DNA from: Yponomeuta sedellus
Lineage: Eukaryota > Arthropoda > Insecta > Lepidoptera > Yponomeutidae
Assembly: GCA_934045075.1 (NCBI GenBank)
Contig: OW203723.1
Span: forward strand, 20,661,615 to 20,725,614
DNA: 64,000 bases
Direction: 5' to 3'
In this document: positions 8,669 through 18,876 of the stretch, in pieces
Position numbering within the stretch: the first letter of the stretch is position 1
Layout: every line of letters starts with the position of its first letter
Notes under the pieces: generated by a model
Seen by the model: only the letters and a program-made list of their open reading frames with translations
Told to the model about the DNA's origin: nothing
The model's database searches: none
Program-made: the position numbers and the translations under genes

Positions 8669-9913
8669 TTTTATTTTTGACCTTTTAGTGACTCAGTAAA
8701 ACGATAAAATTCAAAGGTCCATCTTTTCTGCTTACATGTTTTAAATCGTTATATTATTTTATTTCCTAAATGAATTTTAGTTTATTGCTTTATTTTCTTT
8801 TGTTCGACAATGGACATGTCTCGGCAAATCATAAATATTTTTACTGATATACTTGTTTGATATATGTCGTACGATATTTTTTAGCTAGTATAATGAATAT
8901 GGTCTAATGGTGTTAAACTATCTAGAATATTTGCAAAGGAAACGACAGATTTTTTTCTTTATTATCCTTACATAAATTGTCGCTCCACTGCTCCTAGTTA
9001 TTTAATGTTAACGATTGTAGGTGGGGACTGGAATAGTCACGAATTATGTCCTCGACCTGAACGGCGCTCGGCTTTCCACATCTCAAGAGTAGAATTCTTC
9101 GTGCTTGCATTGCTGGGCCCAGTCTTCGGTCTCGCTAATTACTTAGAATAAGGACTTGTAAATGGGAACATAAATGGTCTGAGCCTTCAGCCGCGGCCTG
9201 TACAAAGGCGTGACAGGTTTCCTCCTAACAGCAACTTTAAGTAACTGTCGCGGCCTTCGGCCGCGCTAATAGTCTCTCCATTTGGCATCAGCGTAAATAG
9301 AGCTCAGCATTTGGAATCGCCGTGGGAGTATTCCTCTAGCCCGCTTCACAGCCTTCGGCCGTGCCGCGACCTGTATTGAGCTCGGCCTTCAACCTCGTCG
9401 CGGCCAGTTTCCTCGCACCCGCATGATGGGGCTCGGCCTTCGGCCTGGCGTAGTTATTTAGAGTTGTGGCATGGGCGTGGAGACATACAAAATCTTGGTT
9501 TTCTGAATGCCAAAATATTACCGGTATTAAAATGAAACTATAACAAATCCATCTTGAGGTGTAGATAAGCTATCTTTGGTCTCACAAGTGAACAGGAAAC
9601 TTAACACAAAATCATATTCTTATTTTCGGAGGAAACGAGATAAAATTCGTTAAGATGAATAGAGCTAGAATTTTTTAAAATTTCATGGGTCCTACGATAC
9701 GAGGTCACGGAGGATCCGTCTTCGGTTACCAGTGAGAGCGTTCAAATATTTTTTTTATCATTTATTGTTTCTTCTTTGAACCCAGCTTGTCTGACTATGA
9801 CCGCACAGGGGAAAAGGAGTTACATGCTACACTTTATATATTTTGTTCAGTTAGTTTTGGTCTAAGTGTCAGTAGGAAATTAATATCAGTGTTAAGAAAT
9901 TAATTATTTTTTC

Positions 9914-10432
9914 TCAAACATGCTCGGAAATGTTTGTGTTATTACCATGAAATAAAGCCACAAAGTTTCTCTTTTATGGCTCCCGCCTCACTTTACTGGC
10001 CTAAGCCAGTAAAGTAAGTATGAAAATCCATTACCGTCCGCTGCTCTAACTTTTTAAATTTACTTACTAAAATTTAACTGACCAAGGAAAAATTACATAC
10101 AGCCAACCACCTACTAAGTTATGTAAGCATACTTGCAAGATTAAAAAAAAAAACAATCTTTGGTATTGGTTTTTGTGCGGTTAAACATGGTGCTCAAATA
10201 TGTTAGTGTATTTAAAAAATAAAAAATGCGGCAAACTAAACTATTATTTCTTAATTACCTAGTAATTATTTTAATATTAATATTTCCTCGCATTGTTTGA
10301 GAAAAGCATTATACAATCCTCGGCCGGAGCAGGGATTGCAGGACTCGTTCTAGACGGCCTCGTCTACGACTCGGCCGTCTATCCCAAACTCGTCCAGCAA
10401 TTCCTTACTTCTCGGCCTCTGCAGTAATGTAT
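9914..10432 (+). repeat. Arm A-specific block
   Basis: Arm B runs straight from AATTATTTTT to TTACCCCCTATGAGG (about 14381-14392), whereas arm A holds ~520 bp between those points. The block includes a small hairpin CTTTACTGGCC/GGCC-AGTAAAG type near 9990-10015. It may be an insertion in A or a deletion from B; no clear duplicated target site. Confidence 0.6.
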
Positions 10433-10616
10433 TATTACCCCCTATGAGGTTGATATTTCTTAAATTAATGAGATAAACGAATGGCGTAGAAAGAAATAAA
10501 CACTTTATAGGCATTATTTCTTTCAGCACTTATACCGTTTCTATAGACGGTTTGTTTACATGTAGAGCAAAGCTGATATTATGTTAATTTATACATGTAC
10601 TAGAATAAATATATGC

Positions 10617-11590
10617 CAGCGCCATCTAGTGGCTAAAAGTGGTACTGTAGGACAGGGTTTCAGCAGACAAGAAGAGAAACGTTGTTTCAGCACGACAGCA
10701 CGTACTTAGGGATCTATTTATTGAAGCAATATGAAACTTACTAAGGATTACGGATTAGTAACTGTACTACTCGCACCACAGCGCAAAGCGAGGTATATTA
10801 CCTACGTCACTAGTCGTGCCAATTATTAGTGGACAGTCAGTATTGGTTGAAGTGATTGGTCGAGTGCTCAAATACTATCCAATTTTGTTTAATATTATGT
10901 AGGGCCTTCGGACAAAACCATACCGCATTTAGAACACAAACAGCGCCATCTGTGGTTGGATAGAGGAACTAATGCTACAGTACTTTAATTACTTAGTGTG
11001 AATATTATTTGTGTTGCGTTTGTTCTCTATTAATGCTGATTTTATGTAATCAACGACACCCGCAAAATTCTCTTTTAAATACTTTGCACGTGTTAGGCGT
11101 AGTTAAACAAAATTATATTTTTTAATTAAATGAATGATCTAGAAGGATCAAACCACTTTATAGGAATTATTTCTTTCCGCATTTGTACCGATTCTATAAA
11201 TGGTTTGTTTACATGTAGACCAAAGCCGAAATTATGTATACACATGTATTAGAATAAATAAAATATAGCAGCGCCATCAAGTGGCTAAAAGTGGTACTTT
11301 AATTGCTTAGAAGTAAATGTTATTTTTTGTTCCGTTGGTTCTCTATTAATGCTGATTTTATGTAACCTACGTCATCCGCAAAATTCTGTTTCAAATATTT
11401 CACACCTGTTAAGGGTAGTTCAATAAAATTAGTATTCGAATTCAATAAACTAAATATAACAGCGCCATCTAGTGGCTCCTAGCTGTACTTTAACGAAGCT
11501 TCTTAACGAATTTTATTTTTCGTCACGGTTCTGATCGCATAATTATGATTTTATATAGCCTATGACACCCGCGCAAGGATGCCGAATCGA
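10617..11590 (+). repeat. Diverged direct repeats inside arm A
   Basis: The motif CAGCGCCATCTAGTGGC and relatives start at 10617, 10941, 11269 and 11460. Between them, blocks such as TTCTCTATTAATGCTGATTT and ATGTAGACCAAAGC recur. Spacing of ~325 bp for the first three suggests old tandem duplication. Arm B carries the same set inverted. Confidence 0.7.
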
Positions 11591-11766
11591 ATGACACCTT
11601 GTTTAACAAAATCTGACCATTGGTTAAGGAGTTATGAGGGAACATAGAATCGGACATACTTACATACATACATACATACATACGCACTAAACACATTACC
11701 CTCCTTTTGGGCTTCGCTGCAGTCGGGTAAAAAGGTCTAACCGGCGATGCCCGCACAAAAAGAACG

Positions 11767-11946
11767 AATGAAACGTTGACGCTAGCGCTCGGGTGGCAGC
11801 TATTGGTACTAATGACACTGGACCAAGTTACTTTTTATTTGAATTTTAATATCTCTAAATAATTGTGCGATGCCTAGTACATTGAAGAATGGACTACATA
11901 GTAAACGTATAAATAAATCTCGAGGATGTAACGTCGTAGTGTAATT
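11767..11946 (-). repeat. DIRS left inverted terminal repeat
   Basis: Reverse complement of the right repeat over its inner ~150 bp. The outer ~30 bp (to AATT at 11946) is unique to this end and is represented in the right half of the internal complementary region. Confidence 0.9.
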
Positions 11947-12490
11947 AAGTCAATGACAAGGCCGAAGTATACCATCTACCTTCCTCTAGTTGGCACGGAG
12001 AGCCTTCACAAACTTTGCCTCAACTCCACATTAAGTAATTAGGATGGGAGTTAAGAAATTTAAGACGCACACTTGCTTTTAGCTCACGTAGCGTTTAGGG
12101 GGCTTTTAGACGAGGTACGTGGCAGAGGTTTTAAAATGTGTACTCAAAAAGTTTATAAATGCGGTATGCATGTTGGCGGAGCTGGTCGAACTTTTGTGAG
12201 AGTGTGGGAAAGTGAAGATCTCGGAGATTTTCTTGAGGGCGCTGTGTTCTTTTCTGCGCTGTTCTTTTGAGTTGCTGTTTTGTTTCGGATATGATCTTGA
12301 GATGGGCATTCAAGTACATTTTTGGGGGTAAGAACGCTTTTTTAATTAGTATGTCTAGGCCTTATGGGCGGCTATTTATAGGCTTCTGACGGGAAGGCCC
12401 GCCACTGTCTTAATAATTTATTTTGTTTCTTTATTGCACTGACATGAGTAAATGTACAAGGGCATGCTTAATGCAACAAGCATTCTCTTT
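11947..12490. other. DIRS flank, no supported gene
   Basis: Two overlapping open frames of about 65 codons on opposite strands (12073-12319) have no recognisable motif and mirror each other's codons, so I do not call a gene. Confidence 0.4.
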
Positions 12491-12491
12491 T

Positions 12492-12680
12492 ATTGTAAGA
12501 CAGTCTTTTCAACACCAAAGGTTTGCTGGAACCTTTGGTGTTGAAGCGACTGTCTTACAATCCTCCAACAACCCGGACTTGGGTCCCGTGGTAGAATATG
12601 GCCTGACTTGCGATACAGGAAGAGACCCGTGCCCTGGTAGCGGGAACATACAAGGCTTGATATCGAATATAAAAGTTCAT
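12492..12680 (+). repeat. Dispersed repeat family A, 5' part replaced by a hairpin
   Basis: 12562-12680 matches the downstream half of family A in + orientation. Just before it, 12492-12522 and 12531-12561 form a 31-bp inverted repeat (few mismatches, 8-nt loop) built from the family's own TTGTAAGACAGT block. Confidence 0.7.
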
Positions 12681-12689
12681 GATAAAAGG

Positions 12690-13174
12690 GTCATTATAAG
12701 AGAATATTGATGCAGCAGCCACTTTAAAACTATGTTAAGATGTTCATAACAAGCAAAGAGAAAATTTCAAAGCTATTTTCTGTTACAAAACGCTGAAGTT
12801 GAATACTTTGAGTTGAACTTAAAGTTCAGACTGATTAGGGGTATGTTAGATTACACTCTTTACTTATTTTGTTAGCTTATCCATTTTTACTTCAATAATC
12901 TTACTCTCTCTCGCTTAAAAACAATGTTTGAAATGTAATTAATGTTTGAAAAGTGTTCTATTTGTCATTTTTCTTTTCTTGTATGCATGTAATATTTTTC
13001 CTTTATGTTCTATTTGATGTTCATGTATGCCTATGTTATGTTTTAAAGTATTGTGCTCTCTCTCTCTCTCTCTCTCTCTCAGAGAGAAGGCCTGTGGCTT
13101 GCAGGGGGACGTTTATAGGTTACAAAAAATACTCTGAGTTTATAAGACGTATTACAATTTCAATTGCATGGTAA
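12690..13174. other. Spacer between the inverted arms, with CT microsatellite
   Basis: AT-rich, without recognisable genes. A pure CT run sits at about 13050-13081 and is followed by GAGAGAAGGCCTGTGGC, a scrap of a lepidopteran repeat motif. Confidence 0.5.
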
Positions 13175-15483
13175 TTACCCGACTGCAGCGAAGCCCAAAA
13201 GGAGGGTAATGTGCTCGTATAATAGTTCGTATGTATGTATGTAAGTATGTCCGATTCTATGTTCCCTCCTAACTCCTTAACCAATGGTCAGATTTTGTTA
13301 AACAAGGTGTCATTCGATTCGGCATCCTTGCGCGGGTGTCATAGGCTATATAAAATCATAATTATGCGATCAGAACCGTGACGAAAAATAAAATTCATTA
13401 AGAAGCTTCGTTAAAGTACAGCTAGGAGCTACTAGATGGCGCTGTTATATTCAGTTTATTGAATTCGAATACTAATTTTATTGAACTACCCCTAACAGGT
13501 GTGAAATATTTAAAACAGAATTTTGCGGATGACGTAGGTTACATAAAATCAGTATTAATAGAGAACCAACGGAACAAAAAATAACATTTACTTCTAAGCA
13601 ATTAAAGTACCACTTTTAGCCACTTGATGGCGCTGCTATATTTTATTTATTCTAATACATGTGTATACATAATTTCGGCTTTGGTCTACATGTAAACAAA
13701 CCATTTATAGAATCGGTACAAATGCGGAAAGAAATAATTCCTATAAAGTGGTTTGATCCTTCTAGATCATTCATTTAATTAAAAAATATAATTTTGTTTA
13801 ACTACGCCTAACACGTGCAAAGTATTTAAAAGAGAATTTTGCGGGTGTCGTTGATTACATAAAATCAGCATTAATAGAGAACAAACGCAACACAAATAAT
13901 ATTCACTTCTAAGTAATTAAAGTACTGTAGCATTAGTTCCTCTACCCAACCACAGATGGCGCTATTTGTGTTCTAAATTGCGGTATGGTTTTGTCCGAAG
14001 GCCCTACATAATATTAAACAAAATCGGATAGTATTTGAGCGCTTGCGGATCACTTCGACCAACACTGACTGTTCACTTATAATTGGCACGACTAGTGACA
14101 TAGGTAATATACCTCGCTTTGCGCTGTGGTGCGAGTAGTACAGTTACTGTAATCCTTAGTTTCATATTGCTACAATAAATAGATCCCTAAGTACGCGCTT
14201 GCGTGCTAAAACAACGTTTCTCTTCTTGTCTGCTGAAACCCTGTCCTGTCCTGTCCATGTAAACAAACCGTCTATAGAAACGGTATTATGTGCTGAAAGA
14301 AATAATACCTATAAAGTGTTTATTTCTTTCTACGCCATTCGTTTATCTCATTAATTTAAGAAATATCAACCTCATAGGGGGTAAAAATAATTATTTTTTA
14401 ACACTGATATTAATTTCCTACTAACACTTAGACCAAAAGTAACTGAACAAAATATATAAAGTGTAGCATGTAACTCCTTTTCCCCTGTGCGGTTATAGTC
14501 AGACAAGCTGGGTTCAAAGAAGAAACAATAAATGATAAAAAAATATTTGAACGCTCTCACTGGTAACCGAAGACGGATCCTCCGTGACCTCGTATCGTTA
14601 GGACCCATGAAATTTTAAAAAATTCTAGCTCTATTCATCTTAACGAATTTTATCTCGTTTCCTCCGAAAATAAGATGATGATTTTGTGTTAGGTTTCCTG
14701 TTCACTTGTGAGACCAAAGATAGCTTATCTACACCTTAATATTCAGTAAAATTTTTCAATGCTTTAGGGGGCCACCTCAAGATGAATTTGTTATAGTTTA
14801 ATTTTAATACCGGTAATATTTTGGCATTCAGAAAACCAAGATTTTGTGTGTCTCCACGCCGATGCTACAACTCTAAATAACTACGCCAGGCCGAAGGCCG
14901 AGCCCCATCATGCGGGTGCGAGGAAACTTGCCGCGACGAGGTTGAAGACCGAGCTCAATACAGGTCGCGGCACGGCCGAAGGCTGTGAAGCGGGCTACAG
15001 GAATACTCCCACGGCGATTCCAAATGCTGAGCTCTATTTACGCTGATAAAGTTGCTGTTAGGAGGAAACCTGTCACGCCTTTGTACAGGCCGCGGCTGAA
15101 GGCTCAGACCATTTATGTTCCCATTTACAAGTCCTTATTCTAAGTAATTAGCGAGACCGAAGACTGGGCCCAGCAATGCAAGCACGAAGAATTCTACTCT
15201 TGAGATGTCGAAAGCCGAGCGCCGTTCAGGTCGAGGACATAATTCGTGACTATTCCAGTCCCCACCTACAATCGTTAACATTAAATAACTAGGTGCAGTG
15301 GAGCGTTTTTAGGCTACATAAAAAACAGACAATTTATGTAAGGATAATAAAGAAAAAAATCTGTCGTTTCCTTTGCAAATATTCTAGATAGTTTAACACC
15401 ATTAGACCATATAAATTATACTAGCTAAAAAATATCATACGACATAAATTTTTAATGCAGGCAGGTGGTACCTATGACTAAAT

Positions 15484-15593
15484 CAAACAAGTATTTTTTT
15501 TTTTTTACGTGGCCTCTATGTTTGTGTCCCACTGCTGGGCAAAGGCCTCCCCCAATTCAGTCCAGAGTTTCCTGTCCTGGGCCAAACAAGTAT
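15484..15593 (-). mobile_element. 88-bp retroposed fragment with 11-bp target duplication
   Basis: 15495-15582 is absent from arm A and flanked by perfect copies of CAAACAAGTAT (15484-15494 and 15583-15593). It starts with a poly-T run, i.e. a poly-A tail on the minus strand, and contains CCCACTGCTGGGCAAAGGCC. This is the signature of a 5'-truncated retroposed element. Confidence 0.85.
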
Positions 15594-15775
15594 ATCAGTA
15601 AAAATATTTATGATTTGCCGAGACATGTCCATTGTCGAACAAAAGAAAATAAAGCAATAAACTAAAATTCATATAAGAAATAAAATAATATAACGATTTA
15701 AAACATGTAAGCAGAAAAGATGGACCTTTGAATTTTATCGTTTTACTGAGTCACTAAAAGGTCAAAAATAAAAAA

Positions 15776-16222
15776 AATATTTAAAAAAATAAAAGAACCC
15801 GACTGCAGTGATAAATCAACTAAAAGGGAAAAAATAAGATAATTTTATTTTCAAATGCTAATGTCGAATCAGAAGAGTTCATGCTGCTTTACTTGAGGGA
15901 CCAAATAATATAACTTTATAAGCATTATTTGCTCAAACTGTTGCATTTATTATTTTACATAAAATGTTGCAGTCGGGACCCATTACTGTTTGTTTAAAGT
16001 CCTCTAATGGGTCCCGACTGCATCATTTTATATAAAATAATAAATGCAACAGTTTGAGCAAATAACGCTTATAAAGTTATATTATTTGGTCCCTCAAGTA
16101 AAGCAGCATGAACTCTTCTGATTTGACATTAGCATTTGAAAATAAAATTATCTTATTTTTTCCCTTTCAGTTGATTTATCACTGCAGTCGGGTTCTTTTA
16201 TTTTTTTAAATATATTTTTTTA
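15776..16222. repeat. Long hairpin, inverted copy of 8226-8668
   Basis: Arms of about 210 bp around a 19-nt loop (15986-16004), which is the reverse complement of the loop in arm A. Confidence 0.9.
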
Positions 16223-16440
16223 TTTTATGTTTTTACTTCTGCTATACCCGTTCTACATAGGTAGGTATCCTTTCTAAATACAATTGTGACTATGTCAACG
16301 CCAAGTGGCGAAAAATTATGAATTACAAAACAAAAGTTAGTCACGCGTTTTGTTAAATTCTCACATGCATGCGTTTCAGCTGGAAAGAACATAATTTCAA
16401 GAGAAAGAAAGTATAAGAAAAACGAGGCTTTTGTACCATT

Positions 16441-16590
16441 TAGATAGATAGATAGATAGAGAACTCTTTATTGCACAACCAGAAAAATATTACAACCATG
16501 ATTCTTAAATCTAAGTAATGTTATACAATTGGCGGTCTTATCGCTAAGAGCGATCTCTTCCAGACAACCTTTGGATGGAGTGGATTGCAT
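16441..16590 (-). repeat. Non-LTR element 3' end with GATA tail
   Basis: On the minus strand the sequence reads AGGTTGTCTGGAAGAGATCG, GACCGCCAATTGTATAAC and a terminal ATAAAGAGTTC followed by tetranucleotide repeats (GATA on the plus strand, 16441-16460). Related tails lie at 17010-17195, 22845-22985, 32890-33045 and 46749-46882. Confidence 0.65.
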
Positions 16591-16837
16591 GAAGAATATA
16601 GTCGGTACGTGGTGCATGTACATAAATAATTAAATCGAAAATATATTGATTTATCTATTTATCTATCTATTCATTTATCTATTTTTAGCGAGTTTTATCT
16701 GTCCTCAGTAATCTGGTTTTGTTTTTTGCCTGAAAAACAAAACCAGAAATAATCTGAAAGGTGGTTTAGAAGCCGCGGTTACGAGTATGTAATTTATAGT
16801 TACAAATGCCATCGGTTTACAATACGAGTATTGTAAA

Positions 16838-17000
16838 CCTATTTAGAGGCTAAAAATTCCTCCCATGCTAGGACTAGAACCCGCGACCTCTGGCTAACCG
16901 TGCCAGAGGTTGCGGGTTCGAGTCCCGGCATAGGTGGAATTTTTAGCCTCCAAATAGGTTTTCAAAATTATCCTTAGCACGGGTTAGTGCATTAAAAAGA
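16838..17000. repeat. tRNA-like repeats in inverted pair
   Basis: A minus-strand partial (ACCTATTTAGAGGCTAAAAA... to about 16903) meets a plus-strand partial (GCCAGAGGTTGCGGGTTCGA... to 16965) at the anticodon arm, forming a ~50-bp stem. The plus copy continues into the family tail CCTTAGCACGGGTTAGTGCA. Box B reads GGTTCGAGTCC. Confidence 0.75.
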
Positions 17001-17009
17001 ATATAAATA

Positions 17010-17195
17010 CGAGTACAAAATTTGCACTGGCTACCCGTCTTTCTAATTTCCTTCAGCAACTGTCCATCGTAAGGTTGTCTGGAAGAAATTGCTTTTAGCA
17101 ATAAGGCCGCCAATTGTACTATGTATATTTGCAATTGTTTTGTATTTGTTGTTTTTCCAGTGTACAATAAAGAATATTCTTATCTTATCTTACAT
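17010..17195 (+). repeat. Non-LTR element 3' end with TATCT tail
   Basis: Contains AAGGTTGTCTGGAAGAAATT, ATAAGGCCGCCAATTGTAC and GTGTACAATAAAGAATATTC, then repeated TTATC. Same family as 16441-16590 in the opposite orientation. Confidence 0.65.
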
Positions 17196-18130
17196 ATTAG
17201 TTTTTGGTAAAGAGGCAAATACAAAGTTATAAGAGGAGGCTTTGCTGTTGTCTGTATTTTGTTAATAGGAATTTTGTTTATTGTACTGTTTGCTTCCCAA
17301 ATAAATAAAATAAAAAGGTGGGAAATCTTGTCACGAAAAATTCGTGATGAATTAGTGACACCTCGGTCTAACGGAACAACAAACCTTGACAACACCGTTC
17401 TTGGTGGCTACTAATAGTTCTCACAAATTCTACCTAGTTTGTATCGAAAATGCAGCTGTCAGCTCATCATTCTAATGGGCGTAATCGCCATCGGCGCGAT
17501 TTTCTTTTCTGACGAATTTTTAATCTCGTTCCGATTTCGTTGGGGAATTATTTTGGCTCGATTTTTTTTTAAGAGATTTTTTCATGCACCTCCATATATT
17601 TTGCCAAAAGATTTGTAGGGAAAATAATGCGCGGTGAAAAATTAAACAATCGGAATGCGTGCCGAAGCTTGTGGCAACAGACAAGGAGATTTCCATCAAT
17701 CGAGCGACTGCCGACTCGAACCCCCGGTGCATAACCCTAAACTGGCACGCTCGGCTGGCTCACGACGTCTGCCACGTTTATTACGAGCCCAGACGCAGTG
17801 AGTAGGTTATTTGTCGATTTTCGAGATGTTTGAGCTGGGTTATCCCTTTTCCACTCTGTTGCGTGGCTCGAGATTGATCTTGGATGTAGGAGGTGGTGTT
17901 TATGGGCGCGTTTCTGCGATGAGTGTTTACGCCTAAGTAGAACGATGATGCTAGTCGCATTTTAAATGTCAGAATTGGCAATGAATACATTAGTTGTCAA
18001 GTTCTGACATTTTATCACCTTAGCCTCTAAGTACGTAAGTTCGGGCATTAAAAAAAAAATAATCATGTGGGTACAGCGATATCATTCCGATGTAAAACCT
18101 TACTGCAAAGTAGGTACTCGGGGCTGCAAG
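17196..18130. other. No gene seen
   Basis: No supported CDS. A minus-strand tRNA-like arm (GGGGGTTCGAGTCGGCAGTC near 17690-17730) hints at another decayed SINE. Confidence 0.4.
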
Positions 18131-18134
18131 TAAT

Positions 18135-18864
18135 GGCAAGTTTAGACAGGGTCAGTAACTGACGTCAGTTGACTGCCGAGTCAGTGCTGACCTGGCACTG
18201 CCATCGTATAAATTGATTTCAAGTCAGTACAGTACTGTTGCGTCAGCACTGACTTCAATATTCCCGCTTCATATTTTCGGCGTCAGTCCGCTCCCCCCGC
18301 CACCCGCGACAGCGTAATTGACGCCGTGTAAATGTCGAAGTCAGTCGCTGGTCAGTCGCTGCCACTGTATTGTACGGGGACCACGCTGCGTCGCACAACT
18401 CGCACCTGGCTGGCAAGGCGTTTCTCATAAATGTGTCTTGACGCTGAATGGAGCATGATAACAACATAAGCAATTCGTCGAAGTTGTTTGACGTCATTCT
18501 CAAAGCCAGTTTATATTCCCGAGGATCTTCAATTCTCAACTGGTTTAGCAACATAGCAGAACCTCCATTTTTATCTCTGTCATCTATCCATTATCTCACC
18601 CAAACTCTTTTCTGTTTGGATAATTCTTCTTCTAATATACCAGTTACTTCTTGCATCATGACAAACGTAAATTTTCTCAAAAAATTACTAAGTTTTATTT
18701 TTTGCTGTTTTCGAGAATTCATTTTTCCGCACTGACTTCACAAACGTGTGTACACCAAAAGAAATATCCTCGACTACTGACGAAATACTGACTGCGTCTA
18801 AATAGCACGAGTCAGTTTTCGGTACCTGCACTGACGACATTTACTGACCCTGTCTAAACTTGCC
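18135..18864 (-). mobile_element. Harbinger-type deletion derivative
   Basis: Perfect 24-bp terminal inverted repeats beginning GGCAAGTTTAGACAGGGT lie at 18135-18158 and 18841-18864. TAA occurs one base outside each end (18131-18133 and 18866-18868), consistent with the 3-bp target duplication of PIF/Harbinger elements. It carries the N-terminal part of a Harbinger transposase (18255-18722) fused to its other terminus, so most of the nuclease gene is deleted. Several GACTG/CAGTC-rich short repeats fill the subterminal regions. Confidence 0.85.
18255..18722 (-). pseudogene. Truncated Harbinger transposase (N-terminal part)
   Basis: Reading from an ATG at 18722, the frame gives 43 residues including KQKRVWVR, then a TAA stop (18591-18593), then continues in the same frame with WIDDR, a Leu-rich LLNQLRIEDPREYKLALRMT and NFDELLMLLSCSIQRQDTFM (ending near 18427). 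This matches the start of PIF/Harbinger nucleases: a WVR-x-W-I motif, a Y...LRM block, then F-D-x-LL and Q-D-T-x-M-R. Past ALPAR the sequence no longer resembles the family and the DDE catalytic domain is absent. The stop replaces the residue between R and W in the conserved motif. It cannot encode an active enzyme, and mobility would need an enzyme supplied from elsewhere. Confidence 0.8.
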
Positions 18865-18876
18865 TTAATGCAAATT

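Larger units (their letters stand above)
8221..11730 (+). mobile_element. Arm A of a large inverted repeat, inserted in the DIRS 5' UTR
   Basis: A non-coding ~3.5 kb repeat whose reverse complement is found at 13175-16232. Ends in this orientation: an outer ~440 bp hairpin, then at 11715-11730 an inner end of CTGCAGTCGGGTAA. The outer hairpin also carries CCCGACTGCAG, so the repeat is bounded by inverted CCCGACTGCAG motifs. Inside are three GGCCTTCGGCC-type mini-palindromes (9250-9264, 9349-9362, 9434-9447), a ~520 bp stretch absent from arm B and diverged direct repeats. No ORF of note. It splits the DIRS 5' UTR, so it inserted later than the DIRS element. I could not define a target-site duplication. 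Confidence 0.8.
3283..11946 (-). mobile_element. DIRS-like tyrosine-recombinase retrotransposon, interrupted
   Basis: Transcribed on the minus strand. From 5' to 3' it has a left inverted terminal repeat (11946-11767), gag, RT, RNase H plus a methylase-like domain, a tyrosine recombinase, an internal complementary region (3709-3584) and a right inverted terminal repeat (3504-3283). This architecture is diagnostic of the DIRS group, which replicates through a circular intermediate and integrates with a recombinase instead of a DDE integrase. No target-site duplication is evident, as expected. The 5' UTR is split by a ~3.5 kb insertion (8221-11730). Without it the element would be about 5.15 kb. 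All three ORFs are long, with one frameshift between RT and RNase H, so the copy is young but probably not autonomous as it stands. Confidence 0.93.
13175..16232 (-). mobile_element. Arm B of the large inverted repeat
   Basis: Begins TTACCCGACTGCAG and runs as the reverse complement of arm A, ending in the same long hairpin. It differs by many substitutions, lacks the ~520 bp block of arm A, and carries its own 88-bp retroposed insertion (15495-15582). These differences mean the arms have evolved separately for some time. No coding capacity. Confidence 0.8.

Noticed and set aside
3283..11946. Endogenous virus or LTR retrotransposon
   Set aside because: No protease, no DDE integrase, no envelope and no direct LTRs; inverted termini, internal complementary region and tyrosine recombinase place it in the DIRS group.
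12073..12319. Short overlapping frames on both strands between the inverted arms
   Set aside because: They mirror one another, lack motifs and have no neighbouring coding context.
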